Made by a program: the position numbers and the translations under genes
Shown here: positions 35,448 through 44,700 of the stretch, in pieces
How the letters are laid out: each line of letters starts with the position of its first letter
How positions within the stretch are numbered: the stretch's first letter is position 1
Assembly (NCBI RefSeq): GCF_001048695.1
Contig: NZ_CVRB01000001.1
Location: forward strand, 1,655,724 to 1,719,723
Reading direction: 5' to 3'
DNA length: 64,000 bases
Origin: Neobacillus massiliamazoniensis
GTDB taxonomy: Bacteria > Bacillota > Bacilli > Bacillales > Cytobacillaceae
The notes under the pieces: model-generated
Databases searched by the model: none
Told to the model about the DNA's origin: nothing
The model's input: the letters and a program-made list of their open reading frames with translations, nothing else

Positions 35448-35834
35448 ATGAAGTTTTATATTGCATCTGGTTTTAATAATAAAGATTCAGTTAGGTACGT
35501 TAGCGAAAAGTTAAAAGACAAAGGTTATCTTCATACATATGATTGGACTAAAAATGAAAGAGCATCAACAATAGATGAACTTAAAGAAGTTGGTCAGAAG
35601 GAGAAAAGTGCTGTAATTGAGGCCGACATATTAATAGTTTTATTACCAGCAGGAAAAGGGAGTCATATTGAATTAGGTATTGCACTAGGACAAGGCAAAA
35701 AGGTTTATCTTTATTCACCAACTGAAGAAGTATATAACTTTGAAACAACAAGTACATTTTATCATTTACCAGGGGTCGAAATATTTATTGGAAAATTAGA
35801 TGAGTTAATTGAAGTGGTGTCTTCCCGACGATAA
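35448..35834 (+). CDS. Nucleoside 2-deoxyribosyltransferase-like protein
   Basis: A 128-residue protein with the short Rossmann-like fold of nucleoside 2-deoxyribosyltransferases and relatives. FYIASGF at the start, DILIVLLPAGKGSHIELGIA in the middle (the glutamate is the usual nucleophile) and KKVYLYSP follow the family pattern. It would cleave or exchange bases of (deoxy)nucleosides, or act on nucleotides as in the DNPH1 branch. The ribosome site is weak (AAAGTAGGA). It is followed by a very short reading frame. There is no metabolic neighbour to define the substrate. Confidence 0.78.
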   Translation: MKFYIASGFNNKDSVRYVSEKLKDKGYLHTYDWTKNERASTIDELKEVGQKEKSAVIEADILIVLLPAGKGSHIELGIALGQGKKVYLYSPTEEVYNFETTSTFYHLPGVEIFIGKLDELIEVVSSRR

Positions 35835-35856
35835 TTTAAAAAAATTGGAGGCCAAA

Positions 35857-35946
35857 ATGAATACAAGTTTAAATAATGATTGGAATTTCGAAGTGATGGA
35901 AAAACTCAGTAACAAACTTCATCAAATATTAAAAGAGGCATATTAA
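35857..35946 (+). CDS. Possible 29-residue small protein
   Basis: ATG 35857 is preceded by GGAGG 6 nt upstream, which is better than chance. The frame encodes NTSLNNDWNFEVMEKLSNKL and then HQILKEAY before the stop. The product is soluble, with a short amphipathic C-terminal helix. It could be a genuine small protein or the N-terminus of a truncated gene. No homology is recognised. Confidence 0.4.
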   Translation: MNTSLNNDWNFEVMEKLSNKLHQILKEAY

Positions 35947-36114
35947 ATTGGAAATTATTTGTGATTACATTGACTTAAATGATTAAGATATAATCCAAAT
36001 AACACTTGGTAAATAGTTCTGTTACCCTCTTACCCCATAATATTTAAGTGGACCTACGAATGGTTTAGATGAAAACGAGATGTTTTCGGTTGAGGTTGTT
36101 ATTGGAGGTATTGA

Positions 36115-39100
36115 ATGAATAAGATTTTAAGTGCAATTATTCGCGCATTATTTGCACCGGTCAATGCCAAAAAGGGAGCGGTAGGAAGCTCACTTGGTAT
36201 CATTTTAGGTTTAATGCCATTGAATGGGGCAGGAATTCCGCTTTTATTTGCGCTATCTATTTTGTTTCGGCTTAATATTATGGCCATCCTATTGGGCATG
36301 ATCATCGTCATCTTTATTCCATTTTTTAAATCAATGGCTTTTCTAGTTTCTCAAACACTGGAATATCATACGCAATTTTTAGAAAAAATAAACATTTGGT
36401 TATTTTCGACCAATCAACACGTAATCCCCTTTCCTGTTTATTCTTTTTTAGGGCATTTCCTTACGGGGATATTGTTTGCAATTCTGTTTTTTCCTCTGTT
36501 TTTCATGTTTTATAACTGGGGAATAAAGGTGAATCACACTGAAAAAGATAGTATTTTTGTGGATTCATCAAGGCGGCGCTGGACAATTATAAAAAGAATG
36601 ATTATTGGATTTTTAGCGTTTTCACTTCTTATCAGTATCTTTTTCTTTGAAAGTATTTATATTAATCCATCTTTTCCTGATTTACAGTTGAATAATGGTG
36701 GAAAGTCATCCTCCATTACACCTATAGCTGAAAAAATTAGTGAGCAAAGACTCGTACAACAATTAAAACTAGAAGAAAAACAGCATCATTCCTTACAAAA
36801 TCAAAACCAACACAAAAAACATTCGACAACTAGTGATCAAGAAGTTTATGGTTTCTATGTAAATTGGGATGAAAATAGTAAAGAATCGTTAAAGAAAAAC
36901 ATAGGATCTCTTTCCGTTTTAGTTCCGGAGTGGCTGCAATTACAGCCAGATCTCTCTGTTAAAAATAGTATCGATCCAGAGATTACCGATCTAGCCAAAA
37001 ACCATAATGTCAAAATTATGCCTTTGATTAATAACTTTTATCAAAATAAATGGAATAGTGAAGCATTAACTCAATTGTTCACTAATCCTGAGAAAGAAAA
37101 CATTTTTATTAAACAATTGATCGAAGTAGTGACGAAAAATCACTTTTCAGGTATTAATATTGACTTTGAAAATATCAATCAAGATGATCAACCCCATTTT
37201 ACTCAGTTTATGAGTTTACTAGCTAATCAATTTCATCAGAATGGGTTAGAGGTGACAGTAGATGTACCAGCCGATGATACTGACTATGACTACAGTGCTA
37301 TTGCCAAGTCGGTAGATCGGATGATTGTGATGATGTATGATGAGCACAGTTCAGATAGTGATCCAGGTCCGATTGCTTCTGCCAATTGGGTAAAACAAAG
37401 TCTGGAAAATCTCGACGTCCCTGCCAATAAGCTTGTTGTAAGTTTGGGGAGCTATGGCTACGATTGGACGGAACATTCAAGTGCACCGGCTGACCCTGTA
37501 ACGTTTGGTGATTTGATGGACATGGCTCGTGACACCCATCTTGATGTGCAGTGGAACAAGGAAACCGGGAACCCATACCTTCGCTATAAATCAGACGGTG
37601 ACCAACATACGATTTGGTTTTTAGATGCTGCAACTTTTTATAATCAAATGAAAGTGGCGATCGATAATGGTTCAAAAGGGATCGCGGTTTGGCGGCTTGG
37701 CTCCGAGGATCCATCGATTTGGAAATTGTTAAATCACTCAAGTGAAATGAAGAATCCTGCCCCTGTCTTAAAAAAACTAGTTAATCCAGATCCTGTTCAT
37801 TATTCTGGACAAGGTGAAGTATTAAAAATTGTTTCGTCTGCAAAGGATGGGAATCGAAGCATTCAAACGGATAATAATGGATTCATTTCTAATGAGACCT
37901 ATGACGATTTTCCAAAGCCCTTCGAAGTAGTTCGGTACGGAAAACCGAAAGATAAAGAAGTGGCACTGACATTTGATGATGGTCCAGACCCAGTCTATAC
38001 ACCGCAAATATTGGACATTTTGGATCGCTATCATATCAAAGGCTCCTTCTTTATTGTCGGAGAAAATGCAGAATTACATCCGGAAATTATTAAGCGCGAG
38101 TTTAACGATGGCGATGAAATTGGAAATCATACGTTTTCACATCCTGACGTAGCGTCCGTTTCGCCCATGAGGACAAAAATGGAGTTAAACGCGAATCAGC
38201 GGTTGTTCGAAGAGATTACCGGTCATTCGATGACGATGTTCCGAGCACCTTATGCTGCAGATGCGGAACCAAGTACTCCAAATGAAATACTGCCCATTCT
38301 CCGGGCACAAAGTATGGGGTATACGATGATTGGTGAATTGATTGATCCGGAAGATTGGCAAAGGCCCGGTACTGACGAAATTGTAAAAAGGGTTTTGAAA
38401 CAGCTGCCGAACGGGAATGTGATTTTATTACATGATGCAGGCGGGGACCGGTCACAGACGGTTGCTGCCCTGCCAAAAATTATTGAAGAGCTGCAAAAAC
38501 GAGGATACTCCTTTACGACCATTAGTCATTTGATTGGTAAAAGCAGTGCAGATATCATGCCCTCTGCAACAAAGGACAAGTCCTATTTCGTTTATGACAA
38601 AGCTGTGTTTAGTGTGTTAAAGGGATGGCGTGAGGGCATCTCTATCATCTTTTATTCAGCGATTATTTTAGGGCTCATTCGTTTGGCCTTTCTCGTCTTT
38701 TTATCGAGGAGACAGGTGAAACGATATAAAGAGATTCCTTTCGACCCTGACTTTACACCGCTTGTTAGTGTTGTGATCGCAGCTTTTAATGAAGAAAAGG
38801 TTATTTGTCAGACGATCGATTCGATTTTAACTAGTGATTATTCAGCATTTGAAATTATCGTTGTTGACGATGGATCAAAGGATCGTACCTCTCAGGTAGT
38901 GGAGGAAGCATTTAAGCAAAGTAGCCAAGTCCGATTGCTCAGGAAAGTAAACGGGGGAAAATCCTCTGCCATCAATTATGGGATTAAAGAGGCAAGTGGT
39001 GAGATCATCGTCGCGCTTGATGCCGATACGATCATTTCCCGTGATGCTATCTCATTGTTAGTTCGTCATTTTAAAAATGAAAAGGTCGCTGCTGTTTCGG

Positions 39101-39837
39101 GGAATGTGAAAGTAGGCAACAAACGAAATCTTTTAACCAATTGGCAGCATATTGAGTATGTAACGGGATTTAATTTAGAGAGAAGGTCTTTTGCTCAATT
39201 GAATTGCATAACCGTTGTTCCGGGTGCAATAGGAGCTTGGAGAAAGACTGCGGTTGTGGAGGCCGGGTATTTTAGGGAAGATACACTCGCAGAAGATACG
39301 GATCTCACTCTTTTATTATTGGAACTCGGATACAAGATTGAGTTTGAGGAAAAGGCCTATGCCTATACAGAGGCACCGGAAGACATGAAAAGCTTAGCGA
39401 AGCAGCGCTACCGCTGGACATATGGTACCCTGCAATGTTTATGGAAACATAAGGGGAAATTGTTTAATAAATCTCACAAAACACTTGGGTTTATCGGGAT
39501 GCCTAATATGTGGATTTACCAATATTTTTATCAGGTTTTTTCGCCAATCGCCGATCTTCTGTTCATTCTTGCTCTGTTTGGAAATCATCCAAAGAAAGCG
39601 GCAATCGGTTTTGTGGTCTTCTATTTAGTTGATTTTCTAACATCCTTGTATGCATTTCGTCTTGAAAAAGAAAGTCCAAAACCGCTTTTTTCATTATTTT
39701 TACAGCGAATACTATATAAACAGCTAATGACCTATGTGGTATTTAAATCCATATTCTCCGCCCTTAAGGGAGGAACAGTCGGATGGAATAAGCTGAAGCG
39801 GAACGGAAATGTAAACAAGAAGGCTCATGTAGGGTGA
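36115..39837 (+). CDS. Membrane-bound GH18 / polysaccharide deacetylase / GT2 multi-domain protein
   Basis: A 1240-residue protein. Residues 1-190 have several membrane helices in a DUF2062-like N-terminal region. Residues about 240-555 form a GH18-like domain with GINIDFENIN near 347, which keeps the catalytic D-x-E. Residues about 610-790 are a NodB polysaccharide deacetylase with TFDDGPDP and GNHTFSHPD. A membrane helix near 840 leads to a processive GT2 domain (about 875-1130) with VDDGSKDRT, ALDADT, EDTDLTL and the QRYRW motif, followed by C-terminal helices. It could make, deacetylate and trim a beta-linked hexosamine polymer in one chain. It starts with GGAGG 6 nt before the ATG and stands alone. 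Confidence 0.9.
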   Translation: MNKILSAIIRALFAPVNAKKGAVGSSLGIILGLMPLNGAGIPLLFALSILFRLNIMAILLGMIIVIFIPFFKSMAFLVSQTLEYHTQFLEKINIWLFSTNQHVIPFPVYSFLGHFLTGILFAILFFPLFFMFYNWGIKVNHTEKDSIFVDSSRRRWTIIKRMIIGFLAFSLLISIFFFESIYINPSFPDLQLNNGGKSSSITPIAEKISEQRLVQQLKLEEKQHHSLQNQNQHKKHSTTSDQEVYGFYVNWDENSKESLKKNIGSLSVLVPEWLQLQPDLSVKNSIDPEITDLAKNHNVKIMPLINNFYQNKWNSEALTQLFTNPEKENIFIKQLIEVVTKNHFSGINIDFENINQDDQPHFTQFMSLLANQFHQNGLEVTVDVPADDTDYDYSAIAKSVDRMIVMMYDEHSSDSDPGPIASANWVKQSLENLDVPANKLVVSLGSYGYDWTEHSSAPADPVTFGDLMDMARDTHLDVQWNKETGNPYLRYKSDGDQHTIWFLDAATFYNQMKVAIDNGSKGIAVWRLGSEDPSIWKLLNHSSEMKNPAPVLKKLVNPDPVHYSGQGEVLKIVSSAKDGNRSIQTDNNGFISNETYDDFPKPFEVVRYGKPKDKEVALTFDDGPDPVYTPQILDILDRYHIKGSFFIVGENAELHPEIIKREFNDGDEIGNHTFSHPDVASVSPMRTKMELNANQRLFEEITGHSMTMFRAPYAADAEPSTPNEILPILRAQSMGYTMIGELIDPEDWQRPGTDEIVKRVLKQLPNGNVILLHDAGGDRSQTVAALPKIIEELQKRGYSFTTISHLIGKSSADIMPSATKDKSYFVYDKAVFSVLKGWREGISIIFYSAIILGLIRLAFLVFLSRRQVKRYKEIPFDPDFTPLVSVVIAAFNEEKVICQTIDSILTSDYSAFEIIVVDDGSKDRTSQVVEEAFKQSSQVRLLRKVNGGKSSAINYGIKEASGEIIVALDADTIISRDAISLLVRHFKNEKVAAVSGNVKVGNKRNLLTNWQHIEYVTGFNLERRSFAQLNCITVVPGAIGAWRKTAVVEAGYFREDTLAEDTDLTLLLLELGYKIEFEEKAYAYTEAPEDMKSLAKQRYRWTYGTLQCLWKHKGKLFNKSHKTLGFIGMPNMWIYQYFYQVFSPIADLLFILALFGNHPKKAAIGFVVFYLVDFLTSLYAFRLEKESPKPLFSLFLQRILYKQLMTYVVFKSIFSALKGGTVGWNKLKRNGNVNKKAHVG

Positions 39838-39935
39838 CAGCGGACAGAAAAACTTGCTTTTATTAACGCTTTATAACAATAAACCTTCGAAACTTATCAT
39901 TATATTTTCGAAAACATTTTTCGAGAAACTTTTAT

Positions 39936-39973
39936 TAAAAAAAGAGGGATGCTCCACTTCAGCAATCCCTCTT
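39936..39973 (-). terminator. serA operon terminator
   Basis: AAAGAGGGAT (39941-39950) pairs with ATCCCTCTTT (39964-39973). On the minus strand a T run follows. It ends the class V aminotransferase-serA transcript 9 nt after the serA stop. Confidence 0.82.
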
Positions 39974-39981
39974 TCTCTTTC

Positions 39982-41625
39982 CTATATACTTTCCACTTTC
40001 TGCGGCTTGACCCGACCAGCCTCGAAAGAGTCCACACTTGCCAGCTCCAGCAATTGAGCTTCGTTTAATCCATCGATTAAAGTTAACGCGCGAAGAACAT
40101 TGGCATCGACCTTTTTATCAAGGGTTAAGCACATGATGGCCTCGCCGCCGATCGTTGTTCGTCCTACTTGCATTGTTCCAATATTGATTTGATAATCTCC
40201 TAGTAAAGAACCAACCTTGCCAATCATACCAGGCATATCTTGGTGTTTTACATAAAGAAGATGTTTTTCCGGTTTAATGTCAATTCGATATTGGTTAATC
40301 TTCACTATTCTTGCACCGTAGCCATTTAAGACGGTTGCACCGACTTTTGCTGAATCCTTGCCCTGTGACACGGACAGTTCCATATAATTCGCAAACCCTT
40401 TGTTGGTCGCATTTTTTTGGACATTGTAGGAAACACCTTGTTCCTTTAGCAGATGGAGAACATTAATGAGATTCACTGAATCGCTTAAATGATAGGAAAG
40501 GATCCCTTTTAATAGAGTCCGCGTTAATAATTCCGTATCTTCACCGATTAAATCCCCATAATAGTTAATCTCGATTTTTGCAGGAGCGTTTCCTTTTAAT
40601 AATTGAACAACTAACTGCCCCATTTGATCGCCGAGAAGTAAGTATGGCTGCAGTTTTGCCTGTGTCTCACCTGACATTTGCGGCATATTGACAGCATTTT
40701 GAATGGATTGTTTTTCAAAAATTTCAATGATTTCAGCGCTGACCTCTTCGGCAACTTTTTCCTGCGCTTCCACAGTTGATGCCCCAAGATGTGGCGTGAC
40801 GATAATATTTGGATTTTGCAGTAATTCTGGGTTAGCAACTGGTTCCTTTTCAAACACATCGAGTGCTGCTCCTGCTACATGACCCTCTTGAATCGCACGA
40901 ACTAATGCTTTTTCGTCGATAATACCACCGCGCGCACAGTTGACAAAACGGACTCCTTTTTTGGTTTTTCGTAAATATTCATCATTGATCAGTCCCCTTG
41001 TATCATTTGTCAATGGGGTATGGACTGTTATAAAGTCAGATTCTTGAGCAATGATATCTAAGCTTGCCTTGGTTATTCCTAGTTTGTTCGCTCTTTCTTC
41101 GGTTAAATAAGGGTCGAAGCCTAATATATTCATCCCGAAGCTTTTTGCTCTTTTGGCAACTTCGACCCCGATTTTACCCATCCCAATCACACCGAGTGTT
41201 TTCTTGTATAGTTCCACTCCTTTAAAGGAGTTCCTATCCCAAATTCCTGAAACAGTTTTCTCATGTGCCTGGGGAATTTTTCGCGCTAGGGACAGCATCA
41301 TCGCTAATGTATGCTCTGTTGCCGCAATGGTATTCGCGCCAGGTGCGTTGATCACGATAATCCCTTTTCTTGTGGCCGCATTCACATCAATGTTATCAAC
41401 GCCAACGCCAGCCCGAGCAATCACCCGGAGCTTATCAGCAGCTTCGAGCAGCTCCTCTGTCACCTTTGTTTGACTTCTCACAATCAAGGCGTCGTAATCC
41501 CCAATGATATTTTTTAATTCCACTGTTGGAAGTGTTGGCTGACGCTCAACAACAAAATGAGGATGATCAAATAAACTTTTTAGTCCTGTATCGCTAATAC
41601 CGTCTGTCACTAATATTTTATACAT
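39982..41625 (-). CDS. serA: D-3-phosphoglycerate dehydrogenase
   Basis: A 547-residue enzyme of the long type found in Bacillus. The NAD motif is GVIGMGKIGVEVAKR, and catalytic residues lie in NCARGGIIDE, LDVFEKEPV and TPHLGAST. An intervening ASB domain (about 320-450) and a C-terminal ACT domain (KHQDMPGMIGKVGSLL) follow, the latter for serine feedback. It catalyses the first committed step of serine synthesis. It overlaps the upstream aminotransferase gene by 8 bp, so the two are co-translated, and the pair is preceded by a T-box leader. Confidence 0.95.
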   Translation of the reverse strand: MYKILVTDGISDTGLKSLFDHPHFVVERQPTLPTVELKNIIGDYDALIVRSQTKVTEELLEAADKLRVIARAGVGVDNIDVNAATRKGIIVINAPGANTIAATEHTLAMMLSLARKIPQAHEKTVSGIWDRNSFKGVELYKKTLGVIGMGKIGVEVAKRAKSFGMNILGFDPYLTEERANKLGITKASLDIIAQESDFITVHTPLTNDTRGLINDEYLRKTKKGVRFVNCARGGIIDEKALVRAIQEGHVAGAALDVFEKEPVANPELLQNPNIIVTPHLGASTVEAQEKVAEEVSAEIIEIFEKQSIQNAVNMPQMSGETQAKLQPYLLLGDQMGQLVVQLLKGNAPAKIEINYYGDLIGEDTELLTRTLLKGILSYHLSDSVNLINVLHLLKEQGVSYNVQKNATNKGFANYMELSVSQGKDSAKVGATVLNGYGARIVKINQYRIDIKPEKHLLYVKHQDMPGMIGKVGSLLGDYQINIGTMQVGRTTIGGEAIMCLTLDKKVDANVLRALTLIDGLNEAQLLELASVDSFEAGRVKPQKVESI

Positions 41626-42775
41626 TTTCCATCCAAACCTCCTCTGCTCTTTTCAATGCGATTCCCATTACGTTTTTACCTTCTAGAATTTTAATAGTCA
41701 TTTCAATACTTGCTAACACTTTCAGAACATCAAATGGCGTGCAATAGCCCATATGGCCAATACGGAAAATTTCTCCCTTCAGCTTTTTCTGGCCGCCGCC
41801 AAGGGTAATAGCAAATTTGTCTTTTAAAAGTTTTTTGATTTGTTTAGACGGTTCGTCAATGGTCCTTACAGCCGTAACGGTTGGTGAAGCATCCTCATCT
41901 GATGTTAAGAGCGGAACCTCAATGGCTTTTAATCCTTCACGGACCATCGTTTTTAAAACCTGATGACGGTTAATGACATTCTCAAAGCCTTCCTCCTCAA
42001 ACATATTGCATACCTCTTGTGCACCATAAATGAGTGAAACCGCAGGTGTAAAAGGGGTTGATTTATCATTTTCATAGGATGATAGATAGTGATTTAAATC
42101 TAAATAAAATCTTTTTGCTTTGCAGTTGCGAATGACTTCTTTTGCTGTATCGTTTACAGCAACAAACGCTAGACCTGGTGGAAGCATTAGTGCTTTTTGA
42201 GAGCCGGAAACTAGAATATCGATCTTCCACTCCTTCATATCAACGGGTACAGCGCCAATACAACTAACACCGTCAACGATAAAAAGCGCGTCGGTTAATC
42301 GTTTCGTAACATGACCTAATTCCCTTATAGGATTTACTACGCCAGTAGACGTTTCGCAGTAAGTTGCAAAAACGGCTTTAAGATTTTTGGGGTTTGACCT
42401 TAGAAAGTCCTCGAGCTGCTCAGGAGTACAAGCTTTTCCCCATTCAACATTCAAACGGTGGACATGGGCGCCCAATGTTTCGCAAATAGAGGCGAAGCGA
42501 TCCCCAAAAGCTCCGGCAATAATCACAACAACGTGATCATTCTCTTCAATAACATTGGCAGCAGCAGCCTCGAGAGCAGATGTTCCACTGCTGGCGAGAA
42601 TCGTAACTGGATGTTGTGATCCAAAAACAGGCATAAGGCGGGTTGAAACTTCTTCGAGTAATTTAGGAAATTCAGGGCTGCGATGCGCAATCATTGGTTG
42701 ATTCATCGCGTGTTTCACGCGATCGGGAACGGGTGTTGGCCCAGGGGCAAACAGGTACTGCTGATCAAGTAACAT
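41618..42775 (-). CDS. Class V aminotransferase (serine-pyruvate / alanine-glyoxylate type)
   Basis: A 385-residue fold type I PLP enzyme. FAPGPTPVPDRVKHAM at the start, SSGTSALEAAAANVI and the PLP-lysine region DILVSGSQKALMLPPGLA are those of the alanine-glyoxylate/serine-pyruvate aminotransferase group. In this place, fused operonically to serA, it may act as the phosphoserine or serine aminotransferase; no serC is seen in the window. The ribosome site AAAGGATG lies upstream of ATG 42775. It is controlled by the T-box leader. Confidence 0.88.
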   Translation of the reverse strand: MLLDQQYLFAPGPTPVPDRVKHAMNQPMIAHRSPEFPKLLEEVSTRLMPVFGSQHPVTILASSGTSALEAAAANVIEENDHVVVIIAGAFGDRFASICETLGAHVHRLNVEWGKACTPEQLEDFLRSNPKNLKAVFATYCETSTGVVNPIRELGHVTKRLTDALFIVDGVSCIGAVPVDMKEWKIDILVSGSQKALMLPPGLAFVAVNDTAKEVIRNCKAKRFYLDLNHYLSSYENDKSTPFTPAVSLIYGAQEVCNMFEEEGFENVINRHQVLKTMVREGLKAIEVPLLTSDEDASPTVTAVRTIDEPSKQIKKLLKDKFAITLGGGQKKLKGEIFRIGHMGYCTPFDVLKVLASIEMTIKILEGKNVMGIALKRAEEVWMENV

Positions 42776-42846
42776 TTACATTCATCCTTTCGATTTTTAA
42801 TTAGAAACCTAACGGAAACGGGTGCTTCCGATATTAAAAATAAAAA

Positions 42847-43168
42847 AGCCCCTCATAACAGACAAAAGTGCCATGTTATGAGGGACGTGGTATACGTGGT
42901 GCCACCCTCTTTTGCTGCATAAAGCCTAAGCAGCCTCAAGGAAATAACGGTTTTATACCGGGCTAACCTACTAATTCTTCAGCAGCCAGTTCAGAAGGGC
43001 TAGGCCTTTTAAGAAAAATGCATCGGTTCGCAGCAACCACCGACTCTCTGGAGCTATTTCTTAATGCCGTCTTCGTCATCACATTTTATATTGTTCGGAA
43101 AAGCGCCCATGTTTGAGGTAATTTCGCTTTTCTTTTTCCTAGTTCAATTCGCAAGCTCAATTCTGATT
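42847..43168 (-). promoter_or_regulatory. T-box riboswitch leader (probably serine-responsive)
   Basis: On the minus strand the leader has the T-box sequence AGGGTGGCACCACG (42908-42895). A Stem I apical segment AGAGAGTCGGTGGTTGCTGC (around 43055) with its partner GAACCGATGC lies upstream. At the end is a terminator hairpin CCTCATAACATGGCACTTTTGTCTGTTATGAGG followed by T residues, given here as arms CCTCATAAC and GTTATGAGG. The downstream genes make serine, so tRNA-Ser is expected. I could not place the specifier codon with confidence. Confidence 0.88.
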
Positions 43169-43174
43169 AGCTTG

Positions 43175-43203
43175 AATATACAGAATTATTTTCGTGCTGT
43201 AAA
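43175..43203 (-). promoter_or_regulatory. Sigma-A promoter of the T-box/serA operon
   Basis: On the minus strand TTTACA (43203-43198), a 17-nt spacer and TATATT (43180-43175). The start should lie near 43168. Confidence 0.65.
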
Positions 43204-43320
43204 GGGATAAAAATAATATTTTTAAAAAATTTTTTTCGGTAATATTTAATAAAAAAAATAATATTCTTGCTATTATGCTATAGTAAGCGATTACATTTTG
43301 AGTTGCAGGATAGTAATCTA

Positions 43321-43349
43321 TTGTAAAAAAATTCAGAGAATAATATAAT
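43321..43349 (+). promoter_or_regulatory. Sigma-A promoter of hom-thrCB
   Basis: TTGTAA (43321-43326), a 17-nt spacer and a perfect TATAAT (43344-43349). The start is expected near 43356, 49 nt before the hom ATG. Confidence 0.72.
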
Positions 43350-43369
43350 GTCTACTATACAAATACATT

Positions 43370-43388
43370 TGTACACCATACGTGTACA
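43370..43388. promoter_or_regulatory. Perfect inverted repeat, candidate operator of hom-thrCB
   Basis: TGTACAC-N5-GTGTACA: 7-bp arms with no mismatch, from about +15 to +33 of the predicted transcript. This is a typical position for a repressor that blocks transcription. The binding protein is not known from the sequence. Confidence 0.6.
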
Positions 43389-43404
43389 GTGTGGAGGGAA
43401 AAAT

Positions 43405-44700
43405 ATGAAATCAATCTCTGTTGGACTCCTAGGATTAGGAACAGTGGGTTCCGGTGTAGTGAAGATTATTGAAAATCATCAGAATAAATTAATGCATCAA
43501 GTCGGCTGTCCGGTTACCATAAAAAAAGTTCTTGTCCAAGAAATTAATAAAATGAGACAAGTCGATATTGATAAAAACTTATTAACTGATAATGCAAATG
43601 ATATCCTTTTTGACAAGGAAATTGATGTGGTGATCGAAGTAATGGGCGGAGTGCTTGAAGCGAAAGAATATTTGCTGACTGCACTTCGTCAAGGTAAGAA
43701 TGTGGTTACTGCGAATAAGGACTTGATGGCCTTGCATGGATCAGAACTGTTATCGGCAGCATCCGAATTTGGCTGTGATTTATTTTATGAAGCAAGTGTG
43801 GCTGGAGGTATCCCTATCTTAAGAAGTCTTGTTGATGGCCTTGCTTCCGATCATATAACGCAATTAATGGGTATTGTAAATGGAACAACGAATTATATCC
43901 TCACAAAAATGAGCAATGAAGGTCGTTCATATGATGAAGTGTTGAAGGAAGCTCAAGAGCTTGGGTTTGCTGAGGCCGATCCAACTTCTGACGTTGAAGG
44001 CCTAGACGCCGCACGAAAAATGACGATTCTAGCAACATTAGGCTTTTCCATGCCTGTTAATTTAGATGACGTAACGGTAAGTGGAATATCGAAAATAACA
44101 GAGGAAGATTTACGATACGGGAAGCAATTGGGCTATACGATGAAGCTAATCGGCTTTGCCCATCGTGAGGACGAAAAAGTGGAGGTAAGCGTACAACCAA
44201 CCTTCTTATCGGATAACCACCCGTTAGCTTCTGTACAAAATGAGTATAATGCCGTTTATGTATATGGCGAAGCAGTTGGAGAAACAATGTTCTACGGTCC
44301 CGGGGCTGGAAGCCTTCCAACGGCAACGGCAATTGTATCGGATTTAGTTGGGGTTATTAAAAATTTAAGGCTTGGGGTCAATGGTCGTAGTACGGTGTCA
44401 CCGCAATTTCCGAAGCGATTAAAGGATGACAGCGAAAAATACTCGAAATATTTCGTCCGGATTCACGTCCAGGATGAAGTAGGGGTCTTTGCAGAAATTA
44501 CGTCTATTTTTGCTAAATACGGAGTAAGCTTTGAAAAAATCCTCCAGCTGCCTGTGAAGAAAAATGAAATTGCTGAAATTGTATTAGTGACACATCATGC
44601 ATCTTTAACGAATTATGAAGCTATATTAAACCAGTTAAGAAGTCTTGCAGCAGTGAAGGAAATCAAATGCTCTTATCGGGTGGTGAGGAAATCAATATGA
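43405..44700 (+). CDS. hom: Homoserine dehydrogenase
   Basis: A 431-residue enzyme with the NAD(P) motif [11 protein letters not shown] at the start, [11 protein letters not shown], the catalytic lysine and aspartate region [12 protein letters not shown] and [12 protein letters not shown], and a C-terminal ACT domain ([19 protein letters not shown]) for feedback by threonine. It reduces aspartate semialdehyde to homoserine. ATG 43405 has GGAGGG 6 nt upstream; the longer frame from 43348 crosses the inverted-repeat operator and is not needed. It is the first gene of hom-thrC-thrB, with an ATGA overlap to thrC. Confidence 0.95.
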   Translation: MKSISVGLLGLGTVGSGVVKIIENHQNKLMHQVGCPVTIKKVLVQEINKMRQVDIDKNLLTDNANDILFDKEIDVVIEVMGGVLEAKEYLLTALRQGKNVVTANKDLMALHGSELLSAASEFGCDLFYEASVAGGIPILRSLVDGLASDHITQLMGIVNGTTNYILTKMSNEGRSYDEVLKEAQELGFAEADPTSDVEGLDAARKMTILATLGFSMPVNLDDVTVSGISKITEEDLRYGKQLGYTMKLIGFAHREDEKVEVSVQPTFLSDNHPLASVQNEYNAVYVYGEAVGETMFYGPGAGSLPTATAIVSDLVGVIKNLRLGVNGRSTVSPQFPKRLKDDSEKYSKYFVRIHVQDEVGVFAEITSIFAKYGVSFEKILQLPVKKNEIAEIVLVTHHASLTNYEAILNQLRSLAAVKEIKCSYRVVRKSI

